A DNA stretch of 64,000 nucleotides from Roseibium algicola (GTDB taxonomy: Bacteria; Pseudomonadota; Alphaproteobacteria; Rhizobiales; Stappiaceae), in contig NZ_CP019630.1 of NCBI RefSeq assembly GCF_001999245.1, forward strand, positions 3,687,001-3,751,000, read 5' to 3'. Of this stretch, positions 24,736-34,832 are shown in pieces. A program made the position numbers and the translations under genes. The notes beneath the pieces are model-generated. The model made no database searches, was not told the origin of the DNA, and was given only the letters and a program-made list of their open reading frames with translations. Numbering within the stretch: position 1 is the first letter of the stretch; every line of letters begins with the position of its first letter.

Positions 24736-26172
24736 TCAGTTCCGGCAGAGCACCAGCACGGTGTATTGAGAAGCCTCCTCGTCGATCCGGGTCGGGCTCT
24801 TGATGTTGGTGATGGTGTTGTAGGAAGGCGCCAGGCCGAGATCTTCCATGAACTCCGCCATCAGCTTGCCCCTGACCGCGAAATTCACGTTTTCCGGCAG
24901 GTCACCGGCCAGCTTGAGCGTCTTGAACTTGTCCAGACGAGACACAACGGTGCCGACGACGGCTCCCGTCCTGTCCAGAACCGGGCCACCTGAATTGCCT
25001 GGCTGTACCGGTGCTGTCAGCATGAAATGACGGCTGTCGCCCTTGACCCCTGCCAGCGACGAGATCATGCCGGGAGTGAAGTTCAGGTTGTTGTCCAGGA
25101 TCTGGGCAAAGGGATAGCCGATCACGAAAATCTCCTCTCCGCGAACGATCGGCTGTTTTGAGCGGAACTGCGCAACATCATCCGACTTGCCGCTGTCGAG
25201 CTGCAGGATCGCGAGGTCGTTTTCCGTGTCCGCCTTCACCAGCCTCGCAGTTCCGTGGCCTGGAATATCCAGCGAGCGGCAGTTGCCGACCACATGCGCA
25301 TTGGTGCCGATGTGGCCTTCGCTCGTCAGGAAATAGCCGCTGCCGGAGGAGGAGGTCTTGCGGCCGATAATATCCTTGCGTGCTCCCTTGGGAAGCGGAT
25401 CGCTGCTGCTGTCCTCTTCCAGAACCTGCAGGCCCGGAGCTGATGTAACCGCGTCCAGTTTCTCCTCATCTGTTCCGTCGTAAAACGTCATGCTGTTCGA
25501 CATGGCAACTGCCACGCGGTCCATGAAGACGGCATGGCGTGCCTGCCAGGCAAGCGAAAAACCGCGGCTGTCAGAAGAGGTCTTCATCATGCGCAGGTAG
25601 AAATCACGTCCATCCTGCCGACCGGAGACGACGAAGTAGTCATTCCGGAATTGCTTGTGCTCCACGGTCCGCCCGTCGCTGGTATCGGTCAGACGCTTGT
25701 AGAGGGCCGCGTAGTCGGTTTCTTCCGCCGAAACCTGCAGGGTTTCCAGTTCGATGCTGTTGTCGTAGGCCCGCCAGAGGTGCCCGCGCGGCGTCTGGGT
25801 GGACGGCTCGAAGAGCTTGCCCGGAACGCCGAGCTGCAATCCGGAAACGGGGTCCTTGTAGGTTTCAAAACCAACCCGTTCGACAAGGTCGAGACCATCG
25901 CGCTGGAGGATCTGCATCTGCTCGTCGTCGAGCACACCGTTCGGGGTGAAGTCCCGGTGCTTCTGGAAAGTTGTGAGCGCGTTATAGGTGAGCCTGCCGA
26001 AGGTTCCGTCCACCTGTGAGGCGTAGTCTCCCGTAAAGACCAGCAGGAACTGGATCCGGACCCGTTCTCGCCAGTCCCTGGCATGGAACCAGTCCTTGGA
26101 CTGATCGTAACCTGCCTGCACGGTGCCGGCTGATACCAGCAAAAACACGATGGCATGAAGAAACGAACGCAT
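24736..26172 (-). CDS. Secreted trypsin-like serine protease with a peptidoglycan-binding-like domain
   Basis: 478 residues from the ATG at 26172 (AGGGGAGC upstream). Signal peptide at 1-20 (FLHAIVFLLVSAGTVQA). Residues about 35-90 resemble a PG-binding-1 fold (VDGTFGRLTYNALTTFQKHR, then NGVLDDEQMQIL). The C-terminal half is a trypsin/HtrA-like protease with triad histidine in TNAHVV, aspartate in ENDLAILQ and serine in PGNSGGPV. No PDZ domain follows. It would act in the periplasm or outside. It sits convergent to the sugar operon and next to the transglutaminase/ATP-grasp cluster on the same strand, but separated by about 140 bp. Confidence 0.85.
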   Translation of the reverse strand: MRSFLHAIVFLLVSAGTVQAGYDQSKDWFHARDWRERVRIQFLLVFTGDYASQVDGTFGRLTYNALTTFQKHRDFTPNGVLDDEQMQILQRDGLDLVERVGFETYKDPVSGLQLGVPGKLFEPSTQTPRGHLWRAYDNSIELETLQVSAEETDYAALYKRLTDTSDGRTVEHKQFRNDYFVVSGRQDGRDFYLRMMKTSSDSRGFSLAWQARHAVFMDRVAVAMSNSMTFYDGTDEEKLDAVTSAPGLQVLEEDSSSDPLPKGARKDIIGRKTSSSGSGYFLTSEGHIGTNAHVVGNCRSLDIPGHGTARLVKADTENDLAILQLDSGKSDDVAQFRSKQPIVRGEEIFVIGYPFAQILDNNLNFTPGMISSLAGVKGDSRHFMLTAPVQPGNSGGPVLDRTGAVVGTVVSRLDKFKTLKLAGDLPENVNFAVRGKLMAEFMEDLGLAPSYNTITNIKSPTRIDEEASQYTVLVLCRN

Positions 26173-26310
26173 AACCAGCTCCCCTTGGTCGCGTTCCACA
26201 TTTTAGCAAAACGGCGATGATGGAAACAGGCTCGCCCTGCTCAGCCGGGGATATCTCGCGATAAAATTCCGGAGGCGGTGTTCAGATGGAGCGGCCTTAA
26301 AAACCATGTT

Positions 26311-27186
26311 TCAAAGCGGAACAACATCGACCTTGTGATCGGTGGTTTGAGACCCTGACGTGCGCAACACGCCTTTCACCGGTGCCGCGTCTCCATAGTC
26401 GCGGCCATGCGCGACAACGATGTGATCCTGTCCGACCCTGAGAGCATTCGTGGGGTCATATTCGATCCAGCCGATCTCGATGCCGCACCAGGCCCTGACC
26501 CAGGCGTGCATGGCATCCGCACCTTCCAGCCGTTCCTGGCCTTCCGGCGGAATGGTCCGGAGAAAGCCGCTGACGTAGCCTGCCGGAATGCCGATGCTTC
26601 TGAGGCATGCGATCATAATGTGCGAAAAATCCTGGCAGACGCCATGACGTCGCTCGAACGCCTCGATGGCCGGAGTATCGACCGTTGTGGCCTCGGCATC
26701 GAAACGCATGTCCGCGTTCAAGGCCTTGCCGATGGCTTCGACGGCGGAAATCGTGCTCATGCCCGGGACGACATGGTCCTGCGCATAGACTGCGAACGCG
26801 GGGTCGAGGGGAAGGCGCGGCGAGGCGGAAAGAAAATGGACCGGCGCCCTGGGGGCAAGAGACTGAACGCCGGAGAGCTCCCTTGCCAGCGCGTGCAACG
26901 GCGGTGAAATATCGAGCTCTTCCGGCACCGCGGTTCTGTCGATACGGGCCTTAAGCTTGAAACTGAGTTCGCTGTGGCTGCGCCGGTAGGCAACGTCGGT
27001 GACAGCATTGCCGAAGAAGTCCGTCCGGTCGTGACGCTCAGAAGGGCCAGGCACGATATGGATCTGCCCTGCCATCAGCTTCTGCTCGCCGGGAATGGTC
27101 GCCGGCATCAGCCGGAGCGCATGATGTCCGTAGTTGGCCGGGCTGGCATAGTCGTAGGTGATTTCAAGCGTTACATCGTAATGCAC
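26311..27186 (-). CDS. Bacterial transglutaminase-like protein
   Basis: 291 residues. N-terminal beta domain (YDVTLEITYDYASPANYGHH ... LRLMP) typical of Bact_transglu_N, then a transglutaminase core with the papain-like triad: Cys in RHGVCQDFSHIMIACLRS, His in AMHAWVRAWCG and Asp in WIEYDPTNA. No signal peptide is visible, so it is probably cytoplasmic. It starts 42 bp after the ATP-grasp/Alpha-E gene in the same direction and completes the three-gene cluster. The proteins probably work as protease, amidase or transferase on a peptide product. Confidence 0.87.
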   Translation of the reverse strand: MHYDVTLEITYDYASPANYGHHALRLMPATIPGEQKLMAGQIHIVPGPSERHDRTDFFGNAVTDVAYRRSHSELSFKLKARIDRTAVPEELDISPPLHALARELSGVQSLAPRAPVHFLSASPRLPLDPAFAVYAQDHVVPGMSTISAVEAIGKALNADMRFDAEATTVDTPAIEAFERRHGVCQDFSHIMIACLRSIGIPAGYVSGFLRTIPPEGQERLEGADAMHAWVRAWCGIEIGWIEYDPTNALRVGQDHIVVAHGRDYGDAAPVKGVLRTSGSQTTDHKVDVVPL

Positions 27187-27228
27187 GGGCGCCTCGCGTC
27201 GGGCGTGTCGGGTGAAAGCGACCGTCCG

Positions 27229-29634
27229 TTACCGGATATAGGCATCGGTCAGCTCCACGGAGAGATAGGAAATCTGATCGCGAAGATCGGCAAGAGAAGC
27301 CGGTGTCAGTGTCTCCGGGGTGGCGATTGCCAGAAGTGTATGAACCTGCAGGACGGAGCGGGCCAGCTCCGAAAGATGTCCGTTTTCCGTCGCGTTGGGC
27401 AGCACGCCGATATGGTCTTTCATGTCGGTCAGCTGGTAGAGCACCGCGCGCGGGTTCTTGGTGTCCATCGCCAAAAGGTCCAGCACGGTGGCATGGCTGA
27501 GAGAGACCGCATAACGCCGGCTCATGGACATGGCACTGTCGCCAACCTCAAGCAGCAGTTCAAGAGAGCCTTCCGGGGCGTCTTCGTCGGTAAAGACCGA
27601 CAGGAGATCAGCCATCCGGTGGGCGCGTTCCAGTGCACGGCCGATGGACAGGAAGCGCCAGCCGATAAACCTGTACATGTTTTCATGCACAAGACCCGAA
27701 AAGCCTGTGATCTTGCGCAGCAGCAGGCCCATGGCTCTGGTAACGTCGGCATTGTCGCGCATCGTGCGCTTGGCACCGTTCGCGGCCTGGGCAAGGTCGT
27801 TCAGCGCCAGCCAGCCATCGACGGAAAACCGGTCGCGTACCTTTGCAGCGCTGGCGACGGCCGATTGCAGCATGTCGCACAGGCCATCGGGAACCGGCTC
27901 GACGGGCGCCATGCCGATCTTGTCCAGATATTCCGCCGTCAATGCCACAAGCGGGGCTTCCGGGTCCGCCGTTTCCATCAACCGGGCATGATAGGCACGC
28001 AGCAGCCGCACCGCGCCTTCCGCACGCTCCACGTAGCGGCCGAGCCAGAACAGATTGTCGGCTGCGCGCGATGGCAGGGAACCGGTCTGTGATTTGAAGA
28101 ACGGCGATTCCGTCTGGTGGAGCAAGGTTTCCTTGTGCGGCTTCTGACCGCCGACGATCCACACATCGGCCGCCGATCCACCCGCCTGCATGGCGATCGC
28201 ACTTGCATCTTCCGTTTGTCCGATCCGGGCAAAGCCGCCAGCCATGACTTCCCAGCCGTTGGTCGTTCGGGCCAGAAAGACGCGCAGGCTCATCGGCCGG
28301 GGGACCAGAAGCCCGTTGTCATAAGCAGGCGTCGTCGACAGGGTCACGGCTTCCTGCCCGACCAGCTTGTCGCTCTTGCTGTCGATCCAGGTTTCCAGAA
28401 TGCCCTTGTGGAACTTGTCGAAATCCTTGCCGATAAAATCGGTATGGGAGGACGTGAAGGGCAGCGCGGTCGACAGAGCGGGGCTGAACATCATGCCTTC
28501 CGCATTTTCTTTCACGTAGGCTTTCGTTCCCTCTTCACCGCACCACCAGGTCGCGACGTTCGGCAGCTTCAGCGGCTCGCCGAGCAGGTGTTCGCTGATG
28601 CGCGGCAGAAAGGCAAGGAGCGCGCGCGTTTCCAGAATGCCGGTGCCGAGCGCATTGATCATGGTGACTGCGCCGCTGCGGACCGCCTGAACAAGACCCG
28701 GTGTACCGATGTGAGAGGTTTCGTTCAATTCCACCGGATCGGCCCAGGCGGCATCAAGGCGACGCCAGAGAACGCTGACGGGTCTCAGTCCGGCGACCGT
28801 GCGAACCATCAGCTTGCCGTTTTCAACCGTCAGGTCCTCACCTTCCAGCAGCATGAAGCCGAGATAGCGGGCGATGTAGGCATGCTCGAAATAGGTGTCG
28901 TTCAGCGGGCCTGGTGTCAGGATCGAAACGCGGCTTTCGCTTTCTCCACGCAGCTCGACCAGGTGGTCGCGGAACCGCCGGAAAAACCCGGCCAGCCGAT
29001 GGACATTGGCACGGGCGAAGAACTCGTTGAAGACGCGTCCGGTTGCGACCCGGTTTTCCAGTGCGAAGCCGGCACCGGAAGGCGCCTGTGCCCTGTCGGA
29101 CAGGACCCACCAGGTTCCGTCCGGCCCGCGGCCGATCTCGAACGACAGGAAATGCAGGAAATGTCCGGATTTCGGCTTGATGCCCACCAGCGGACGCTGC
29201 CACTCCGGGCTTTGCGCAATCAGGCTTGCCGGCAGATAGCCGTTGGTCACCAGCCTGTTGTCGCCATAAAGATCGGCGACAACCTGTTCCAGAAGTTCGG
29301 CGCGCTGGGTCAGACCGTCTGCAATCACCTGCCAGTCGTCCTGGCTGATGATCACCGGAATATGGCTCAACGGCCATTCCCGCTCATTCGCCCCGTCCTG
29401 CCCGTATTGACGGAAATAGACCCCGGCATCGTTCAGATACTGATTGCCGCGCGCGAAACGCTCGGTGATTTCCTCCGGCGTCAGAGCGCTCAGATGCTCC
29501 AGAAACGGCCGCCAGACCGGTCTTACCCGGCCATCAGGGAAGAGCAGCTCGTCCGAAACATCCGGAAAGGGACGATAGGCCTTCAAGAGGCCGTAGCGAA
29601 GCGCTCCGGGTTCTGCGTTTTCGTCCAAGCTCAT
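27229..29634 (-). CDS. Circularly permuted ATP-grasp fused to an Alpha-E domain
   Basis: 801 residues. Residues about 50-490 match the circularly permuted ATP-grasp family (DUF404/DUF407): NQYLNDAGVYFRQYGQDGAN, SRVSILTPGPLNDTYFEHAY, LEGEDLTV, VINALGTG-like TMINALGTGILETRALLAFLPR, and VPRPMSLRVFLARTT near its end. From about 515 an Alpha-E helical domain (DUF403) begins with AADNLFWLGRYVERAEGAVR and ends with LSYLSVELTDAYIR. In many bacteria these are two adjacent genes; here they are one. ATP-grasp enzymes form amide or peptide bonds from acyl-phosphates. Substrate unknown. Start ATG 29634. Confidence 0.88.
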   Translation of the reverse strand: MSLDENAEPGALRYGLLKAYRPFPDVSDELLFPDGRVRPVWRPFLEHLSALTPEEITERFARGNQYLNDAGVYFRQYGQDGANEREWPLSHIPVIISQDDWQVIADGLTQRAELLEQVVADLYGDNRLVTNGYLPASLIAQSPEWQRPLVGIKPKSGHFLHFLSFEIGRGPDGTWWVLSDRAQAPSGAGFALENRVATGRVFNEFFARANVHRLAGFFRRFRDHLVELRGESESRVSILTPGPLNDTYFEHAYIARYLGFMLLEGEDLTVENGKLMVRTVAGLRPVSVLWRRLDAAWADPVELNETSHIGTPGLVQAVRSGAVTMINALGTGILETRALLAFLPRISEHLLGEPLKLPNVATWWCGEEGTKAYVKENAEGMMFSPALSTALPFTSSHTDFIGKDFDKFHKGILETWIDSKSDKLVGQEAVTLSTTPAYDNGLLVPRPMSLRVFLARTTNGWEVMAGGFARIGQTEDASAIAMQAGGSAADVWIVGGQKPHKETLLHQTESPFFKSQTGSLPSRAADNLFWLGRYVERAEGAVRLLRAYHARLMETADPEAPLVALTAEYLDKIGMAPVEPVPDGLCDMLQSAVASAAKVRDRFSVDGWLALNDLAQAANGAKRTMRDNADVTRAMGLLLRKITGFSGLVHENMYRFIGWRFLSIGRALERAHRMADLLSVFTDEDAPEGSLELLLEVGDSAMSMSRRYAVSLSHATVLDLLAMDTKNPRAVLYQLTDMKDHIGVLPNATENGHLSELARSVLQVHTLLAIATPETLTPASLADLRDQISYLSVELTDAYIR

Positions 29635-29667
29635 GCATCGTTTCCAGTCGGCGGGGCTGCCGGTTCG

Positions 29668-32600
29668 TCAGACATTCTGCGGTCTGCGCAGGTCCAACGT
29701 CAACGGAAACTCCGGATGCGGCCGTTCAAGCCCCGGAAGATAGAGCCCGGGCGTATGGCCGTGCGGCTCGAACCTTGCAAGGCGACGGGCTTCTGCCTCG
29801 TTCCCGTTGACAGGAAACGTGTCATAGTTCCGTCCGCCCGGATGAGCAACATGATAGACGCAGCCACCAAGGGCCCGGCCGCTCCAGCGATCGAAGATAT
29901 CGAAGGTCAGCGGGGCGTCGACCGGATGCACGGGGTGCAGCGCCATGGCCGGTTGCCAGGCCTTGTAACGGACACCGGCAACCGAAACGCCGTTGGTCTC
30001 GGTTTTCCTGAGCGGCAAGGTTCGCCGGTTACAGGTGACGGCGTAACGGTCCGGATCGCTAGTGGTGAGCTTGACCTGCAGACGTTCGGTGGAGCTGTCC
30101 GTATAGCGCACGGTGCCGCCGATGGCGCCGGTCTCGCCCAGTACGTGCCAGGGTTCCAACGCCTGTCGAAGTTCAAGGTGAACACCATCGACCTCGAGTT
30201 CTCCGCAGAAGGGGAAGCGGAATTCGGCCTGGGCTTCGAACCAGTCCGGACGCATCTGAAAACCGTGATGCTCCAGATCACCCAGGACGTCGAGAAAATC
30301 GGTCCAGACATAATGCGGCAACATGAACCGGTCGTGCAGGGCCGTGCCCCAACGGGTCAGGTTGCCGGACAGTGGCTGCTGCCACAGGCGCGCAACGAGC
30401 GCCCTGAGCAACAGCTGCTGGGCAAGGCTCATGCGCGGGTCCGGCGGCATTTCGAATCCGCGGAACTCGACGAGGCCCAGCCGTCCTGTCGGGCCGTCGG
30501 GGGAATAGAGCTTGTCGATGCAGATTTCCGCCCGGTGGGTGTTGCCGGTGACATCCACCAGAAGGTTGCGCAGCAACCGGTCAACCAGCCAGGGGAACGG
30601 CGTTGCCCCTTCATGAGGGCGGTGGATCTGTGACAGCGCGACTTCCAACTCGTAAAGGCCGTCATGACGGGCCTCATCGACGCGCGGTGCCTGAGAGGTC
30701 GGGCCGATGAAGAGGCCGGAGAACAGGTAGGACAGGCTTGGATGGCGCTGCCAGTGCAGGATCAGGCTGCGCAGGAGATCAGGCCGGCGCAGGAACGGAC
30801 TGTCGAGCGGCGTCGCGCCGCCAACTACCACGTGGTTGCCGCCGCCGGTGCCGGTGTGCTTGCCGTCGATCATGAACTTGTCTGCACCGAGCCGAGACTG
30901 CCGGGCTTCCTCGTAGACGCCTTCGGTGATCGCGACACATTCCTGCCAGCTGGACGCCGGATGGATGTTGACCTCGATGACGCCAGGATCCGGTGCAACG
31001 CGGATGACATTCATGCGCGGGTCGGGCGGGGGCGGATATCCTTCGATATGAACCGGCAGGTTCAAGTCAGCTGCGGCAGATTCCGCCACCGAGATGAGTT
31101 CCAGATAGTCCTCGATCCGTTCCACCGGCGGCATGAAGACGCAAAGACGTCCGTCGCGAGCTTCCACCGACAGCGCTGTTCTGACCGATGCTCCGCCAAA
31201 TTCGTCATCTGTCAGGGTTTGTTCCCGCCGGTCCTGCTGGCCTTCGCTGGCGGTGAAATGGGCAACATCCTGCCTGCGGTCAGCGCGCGGGCCCGCAGGA
31301 AACTCCGGCAACGGATCGCGCGGGACGGTCGGATCGGCGATATTGGTGTAGGGATATTGGGCCGGTGGGACATGGGGCAGGGATTCCAGCGGCAGGCGGT
31401 AGCCGACAGGGCTGTCTCCGGGTACGAGGAACAGCGCATCACGGCGCAGCTTCCAGCGCTCGGATCGCCAGCGGTGTCCGCCGGCCTTCGATTGCCAGCG
31501 CTGGATCGGCAGCACATGTCCGGCAGGTTCGGTCAGCCCCCGGTCGAAGACACGGGCAATACGATGCCGGGCCTCGGCATCCTCCAGCTTGGAATTTTTC
31601 GGGGTGACATTTTCCGGCAGGTTGGCTTCCTTCACCAACCACACCGCCGGGTCTTCATAGGCGGCCACCACGTGGTCCGGGTCGATTTCCAGCTTCGTTG
31701 CGATCTCCTGCAGCAGCGCTGCGGCCTGATCTGCGCTGGCCTTGGTATCGTCGCCTTCTTCCGCGATCAAATCCGGATCATGCCAGATCGGTTTTTCGTC
31801 GCGGCGCCAGTAAAGCGAGAAAGTCCAGCGGGGCAGGGTTTCACCCGGGTACCATTTCCCCTGGCCGTAATGCAGGAACCCTCCAGGGGCAAAGCGTTCA
31901 CGCAGCCGGCGGATCAGAATGTCCGCCTTCTGGCGTTTGGTCGGGCCGACCGCGTCGGTGTTCCATTCAGCGGCTTCGAAATCATCGATCGAGACGAAGG
32001 TGGGTTCACCGCCCATGGTCAGGCGGACGTCCTCCTGCGACAGGATCCGGTCGACCTTGGTGCCGAGCTGATTGAGTGCCGACCAGGCATCGTCGGAAAA
32101 CGGCTTGGTGATGCGCGGATGTTCGGCGACGCGGGCCACCTTCATGTCGAAGGCAAAGTCGACCTCCGCCTTGCTTGCCATACCGACAATCGGGGCGGCG
32201 TTGACGTAATGCGGCGTCGCGGCCAGCGGAATGTGGCTTTCGCCTGCCAGAAGGCCGGAGGTCGGATCGAGCCCGATCCAGCCTGCACCCGGCAGGAAGA
32301 CTTCGGCCCAGGCATGAAGATCGGTGAAATCGTGATCGGTGCCGGAGGGGCCGTCCAGTGCTTCCAGATCCGGCTTCAACTGGATGAGATATCCGGAGAC
32401 AAACCTTGCGGCAAAACCGAGATGGCGTAGGGCCTGCACCAGCAGCCAGGTGGAATCGCGACAGGACCCGGTTCCTTTCTCGAAGGTTTCTTCCGGTGTC
32501 TGTACGCCAGGCTCCATGCGTATGACATAGTTGACGGTCTGGGAGACCTTCGCGTTCAGCCCGACGATGAAGTCGACGGTTCTCTGGCGATCCTTCGGGA

Positions 32601-33000
32601 CCGATTCCAGGAACGCGGTCATGTGCGGGCCGGTCGGGTCGAGGCGACGGTAAATCTGGAGATCTTCACGAAGTTCCGGCGGATAGTCGAAGGGCCATTC
32701 CTCCGCGCTCTCCTCGATGAAGAAATCGAAGGGATTGTAGACGGCCATGTCAGCGACCAGATCCACTTCGATCTTGAATTCGCGTACAGGCTCGGGAAAC
32801 ACGAAGCGGGACAGCCAGTTGCCGTAGGGGTCCTGCTGGTGATTGACGAAGTGTCCTTCGGGCGAAACCTTCAACGAGTGAGACAGGACCCGGGTGCGGC
32901 TGTGAGGGGCCGGCCGCAATCGGATAATCTGCGGGCTTAAGGTAACCGGACGGTCGTATCGGTAATGGGTCAGGTGATAAATGCTTGCACGAATTGACAT
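29668..33000 (-). CDS. Large transglutaminase-like DUF2126 protein
   Basis: 1110 residues. Residues 1-85 are a Bact_transglu_N beta domain ([20 protein letters not shown]); about 160-290 is a transglutaminase core with Cys in [20 protein letters not shown], His in [16 protein letters not shown] and Asp in [11 protein letters not shown]; from about 310 to the end is the DUF2126 region ([76 protein letters not shown]), which is thought to hold a glutamine-synthetase-like ligase fold. It is first in the cluster and 33 bp from the ATP-grasp gene. A role in making or processing a peptide-like product is the usual proposal. Confidence 0.9.
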   Translation of the reverse strand: MSIRASIYHLTHYRYDRPVTLSPQIIRLRPAPHSRTRVLSHSLKVSPEGHFVNHQQDPYGNWLSRFVFPEPVREFKIEVDLVADMAVYNPFDFFIEESAEEWPFDYPPELREDLQIYRRLDPTGPHMTAFLESVPKDRQRTVDFIVGLNAKVSQTVNYVIRMEPGVQTPEETFEKGTGSCRDSTWLLVQALRHLGFAARFVSGYLIQLKPDLEALDGPSGTDHDFTDLHAWAEVFLPGAGWIGLDPTSGLLAGESHIPLAATPHYVNAAPIVGMASKAEVDFAFDMKVARVAEHPRITKPFSDDAWSALNQLGTKVDRILSQEDVRLTMGGEPTFVSIDDFEAAEWNTDAVGPTKRQKADILIRRLRERFAPGGFLHYGQGKWYPGETLPRWTFSLYWRRDEKPIWHDPDLIAEEGDDTKASADQAAALLQEIATKLEIDPDHVVAAYEDPAVWLVKEANLPENVTPKNSKLEDAEARHRIARVFDRGLTEPAGHVLPIQRWQSKAGGHRWRSERWKLRRDALFLVPGDSPVGYRLPLESLPHVPPAQYPYTNIADPTVPRDPLPEFPAGPRADRRQDVAHFTASEGQQDRREQTLTDDEFGGASVRTALSVEARDGRLCVFMPPVERIEDYLELISVAESAAADLNLPVHIEGYPPPPDPRMNVIRVAPDPGVIEVNIHPASSWQECVAITEGVYEEARQSRLGADKFMIDGKHTGTGGGNHVVVGGATPLDSPFLRRPDLLRSLILHWQRHPSLSYLFSGLFIGPTSQAPRVDEARHDGLYELEVALSQIHRPHEGATPFPWLVDRLLRNLLVDVTGNTHRAEICIDKLYSPDGPTGRLGLVEFRGFEMPPDPRMSLAQQLLLRALVARLWQQPLSGNLTRWGTALHDRFMLPHYVWTDFLDVLGDLEHHGFQMRPDWFEAQAEFRFPFCGELEVDGVHLELRQALEPWHVLGETGAIGGTVRYTDSSTERLQVKLTTSDPDRYAVTCNRRTLPLRKTETNGVSVAGVRYKAWQPAMALHPVHPVDAPLTFDIFDRWSGRALGGCVYHVAHPGGRNYDTFPVNGNEAEARRLARFEPHGHTPGLYLPGLERPHPEFPLTLDLRRPQNV

Positions 33001-33604
33001 TTACAGGGTCCCGGTATTTGTCCGTTTCAAAGCGCGAGTGTCAGGTTTTCACAAAATCAAACGCATAACCACGTCTTTCTGTAGGCAGTTTCGCCTCACA
33101 AACGGGCTGCAAGCATCTTGTGAAAGGAGAAGACCGGGAACCAGGTGAAATCCGGTGTCGCCGGTCAGGGTTCGTTAAACACGATGCAATCCTTCCGGCG
33201 AAGCCGGCTCTGACGAGCGCTTTTCCTGTGCTAATTTCGGATTGATTAACACAATCGGATCAAGGTGCCGGCTGCCAGCGAACGGCCAGCAGGCAGGAGG
33301 CCTGTTGCGGCCGGGTTTCAGGCAGGAATGCCTCAGGAGCCGGTTTCTGGCAATCTTTGGATATGCGCCAATAAAATGTGCGTAAGTGGTTGCCACTTCT
33401 GCAGAACATATTTGTGGTGGTTAATATGACGCCGGGGGTATGACCAAGCACTGTTTCGGTGCGATCGGCCGGCCCCATGTCAAGGTCCCGTTCGGCTTTC
33501 GAACATTCAACCGGTGCTGCGGTGAATGTCCGTGATCTGAACCGGGGCCGTTCTTGCGTGAAGAGCTGCAAGACGGGACGGGCAAGGATGAAGAGCGAAG
33601 GATA
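33001..33604. other. Long divergent intergenic region, no gene recognised
   Basis: About 600 bp between the DUF2126 gene (minus) and a binding-protein gene (plus). It is more AT-rich near 33210-33265 and 33360-33430, as promoters would be. I found no convincing small gene, RNA gene or long palindrome. Frames crossing it on the minus strand extend into the binding-protein gene and look like antisense shadows. Confidence 0.55.
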
Positions 33605-34696
33605 ATGATGATCGTCAGACTGCTGTGCATGGTGTGGTTCTGGGTGGCAGCCGGCGTGGTCCAGGCGGCGGACTTCCGCGTGACCTTCATCAACCCGGGT
33701 GGTGAGACCGGTTTCTGGGGTGATGTGTCCAGAACCATGATGGCGGCTGCTGCCGACCTGAACGTCGACCTGGAAATCCTGCACGCCGATCGGCGTCCCT
33801 ACGGTATGGAAGAGCTTCTCAGCCTCCGGCTGGAACGGGGGGAGCTGCCGGACTATTTCATTCTGGTCAACGAGAACCAGGCGGCAGCCCGTCTGATGCA
33901 GCTTATGGAGGGCCGGGAGAGCAAGGTTCTTTTCCTGCTCAACAAGCTGACGCCGAAGCAACGGGCCGACCTGGAACGCAGGAACATCGATCTTCATGGT
34001 ATTATCGCCTCGGTCGTTCCGGACAATGAAACGGCCGGTTACGAGATGGCACAGTCGTTGTTTGCCGAAGCGCGGCGGCTCAACCCGGACGCAAGGGAAA
34101 TCCGGTTGCTGTCCCTGACAGGCGATTCAACCACCCCTGCCGGATTGCAGCGGGAACTCGGCATGTTGCGGGCTGTCGCAGACAACAGCGACGTCAAACT
34201 GGTCCATGCCATTCCGGTCGACTGGAGCGAGGAACTTGCCTTCGCGCGGACGAAAAGCGTTTTGAACCGCACGCGAATTGACGTCGTCTGGGGTGCGAAC
34301 GATGACATTGCTTTCGGCGCACAGCGTGCTGCAACCGATGCCGGGCTGACCATCGGCAAGGATATATTGTTCGCCGGGTTGAACTGGTCGAACCGCGGCA
34401 TGAACGCGGTACGGTCCAACGAACTGACCATGACTCATGGCGGGCATTTCTTTGCAGGCGCCTGGGCGATCGTGATGCTGAGGGATCATTTCTTCAGAAG
34501 TGTTCAGGGGGAAGTTTTCGTCGATGTCGTGTTCAAGATGTCGCCGATCACCGCTCAGAACGTCGAGCTTTATCTCAGCAGGCTTGGTGACGGGAACTGG
34601 GACAAGATCGACTTTGCCCGTTTCTGCAAATCGTCTTCCAATCATAGCCACTACGATTTTTCAGCTGACGCCATTCTGGAAGCTGCCGGCAGTTGA
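33605..34696 (+). CDS. Orphan periplasmic sugar-binding-like protein
   Basis: 363 residues from ATG 33605 (ATG 33608 is an alternative; GAAGG lies close upstream). Signal peptide at about 1-21 (MMIVRLLCMVWFWVAAGVVQ, then AAD). The mature protein looks like a type I periplasmic binding protein: DFRVTFINPGGETGFWGDVS, ADLNVDLEILHADRRPYGME, IIASVVPDNETAGYEMAQSL, REIRLLSLTGDSTTPAGLQR, DVVWGANDDIAFGAQRAATD. No permease or ATPase is adjacent, so it may be a sensor partner for a signalling system or work with a transporter elsewhere. Ligand unknown. Confidence 0.8.
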   Translation: MMIVRLLCMVWFWVAAGVVQAADFRVTFINPGGETGFWGDVSRTMMAAAADLNVDLEILHADRRPYGMEELLSLRLERGELPDYFILVNENQAAARLMQLMEGRESKVLFLLNKLTPKQRADLERRNIDLHGIIASVVPDNETAGYEMAQSLFAEARRLNPDAREIRLLSLTGDSTTPAGLQRELGMLRAVADNSDVKLVHAIPVDWSEELAFARTKSVLNRTRIDVVWGANDDIAFGAQRAATDAGLTIGKDILFAGLNWSNRGMNAVRSNELTMTHGGHFFAGAWAIVMLRDHFFRSVQGEVFVDVVFKMSPITAQNVELYLSRLGDGNWDKIDFARFCKSSSNHSHYDFSADAILEAAGS

Positions 34697-34832
34697 CCGG
34701 CGTGCCAGCTGGAAGGGGACGGCTGTTGTTTCTTTTCTCGTAACACTTTGAATTCTCACCTATCCAAGTCTGCTGTCCGGACGGTATAGATGCCTTGGAA
34801 GGGCCATTTGAAGAGCCCAGCGGGAGAGAGCC

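Noticed and set aside
28117..30633. 838-residue open frame on the plus strand
   Set aside because: Antisense to the ATP-grasp/Alpha-E and DUF2126 genes, low-complexity composition, no ribosome site, no domain.
30664..32430. 588-residue open frame on the plus strand
   Set aside because: Antisense to DUF2126, with composition typical of reverse reading of GC-rich codons.
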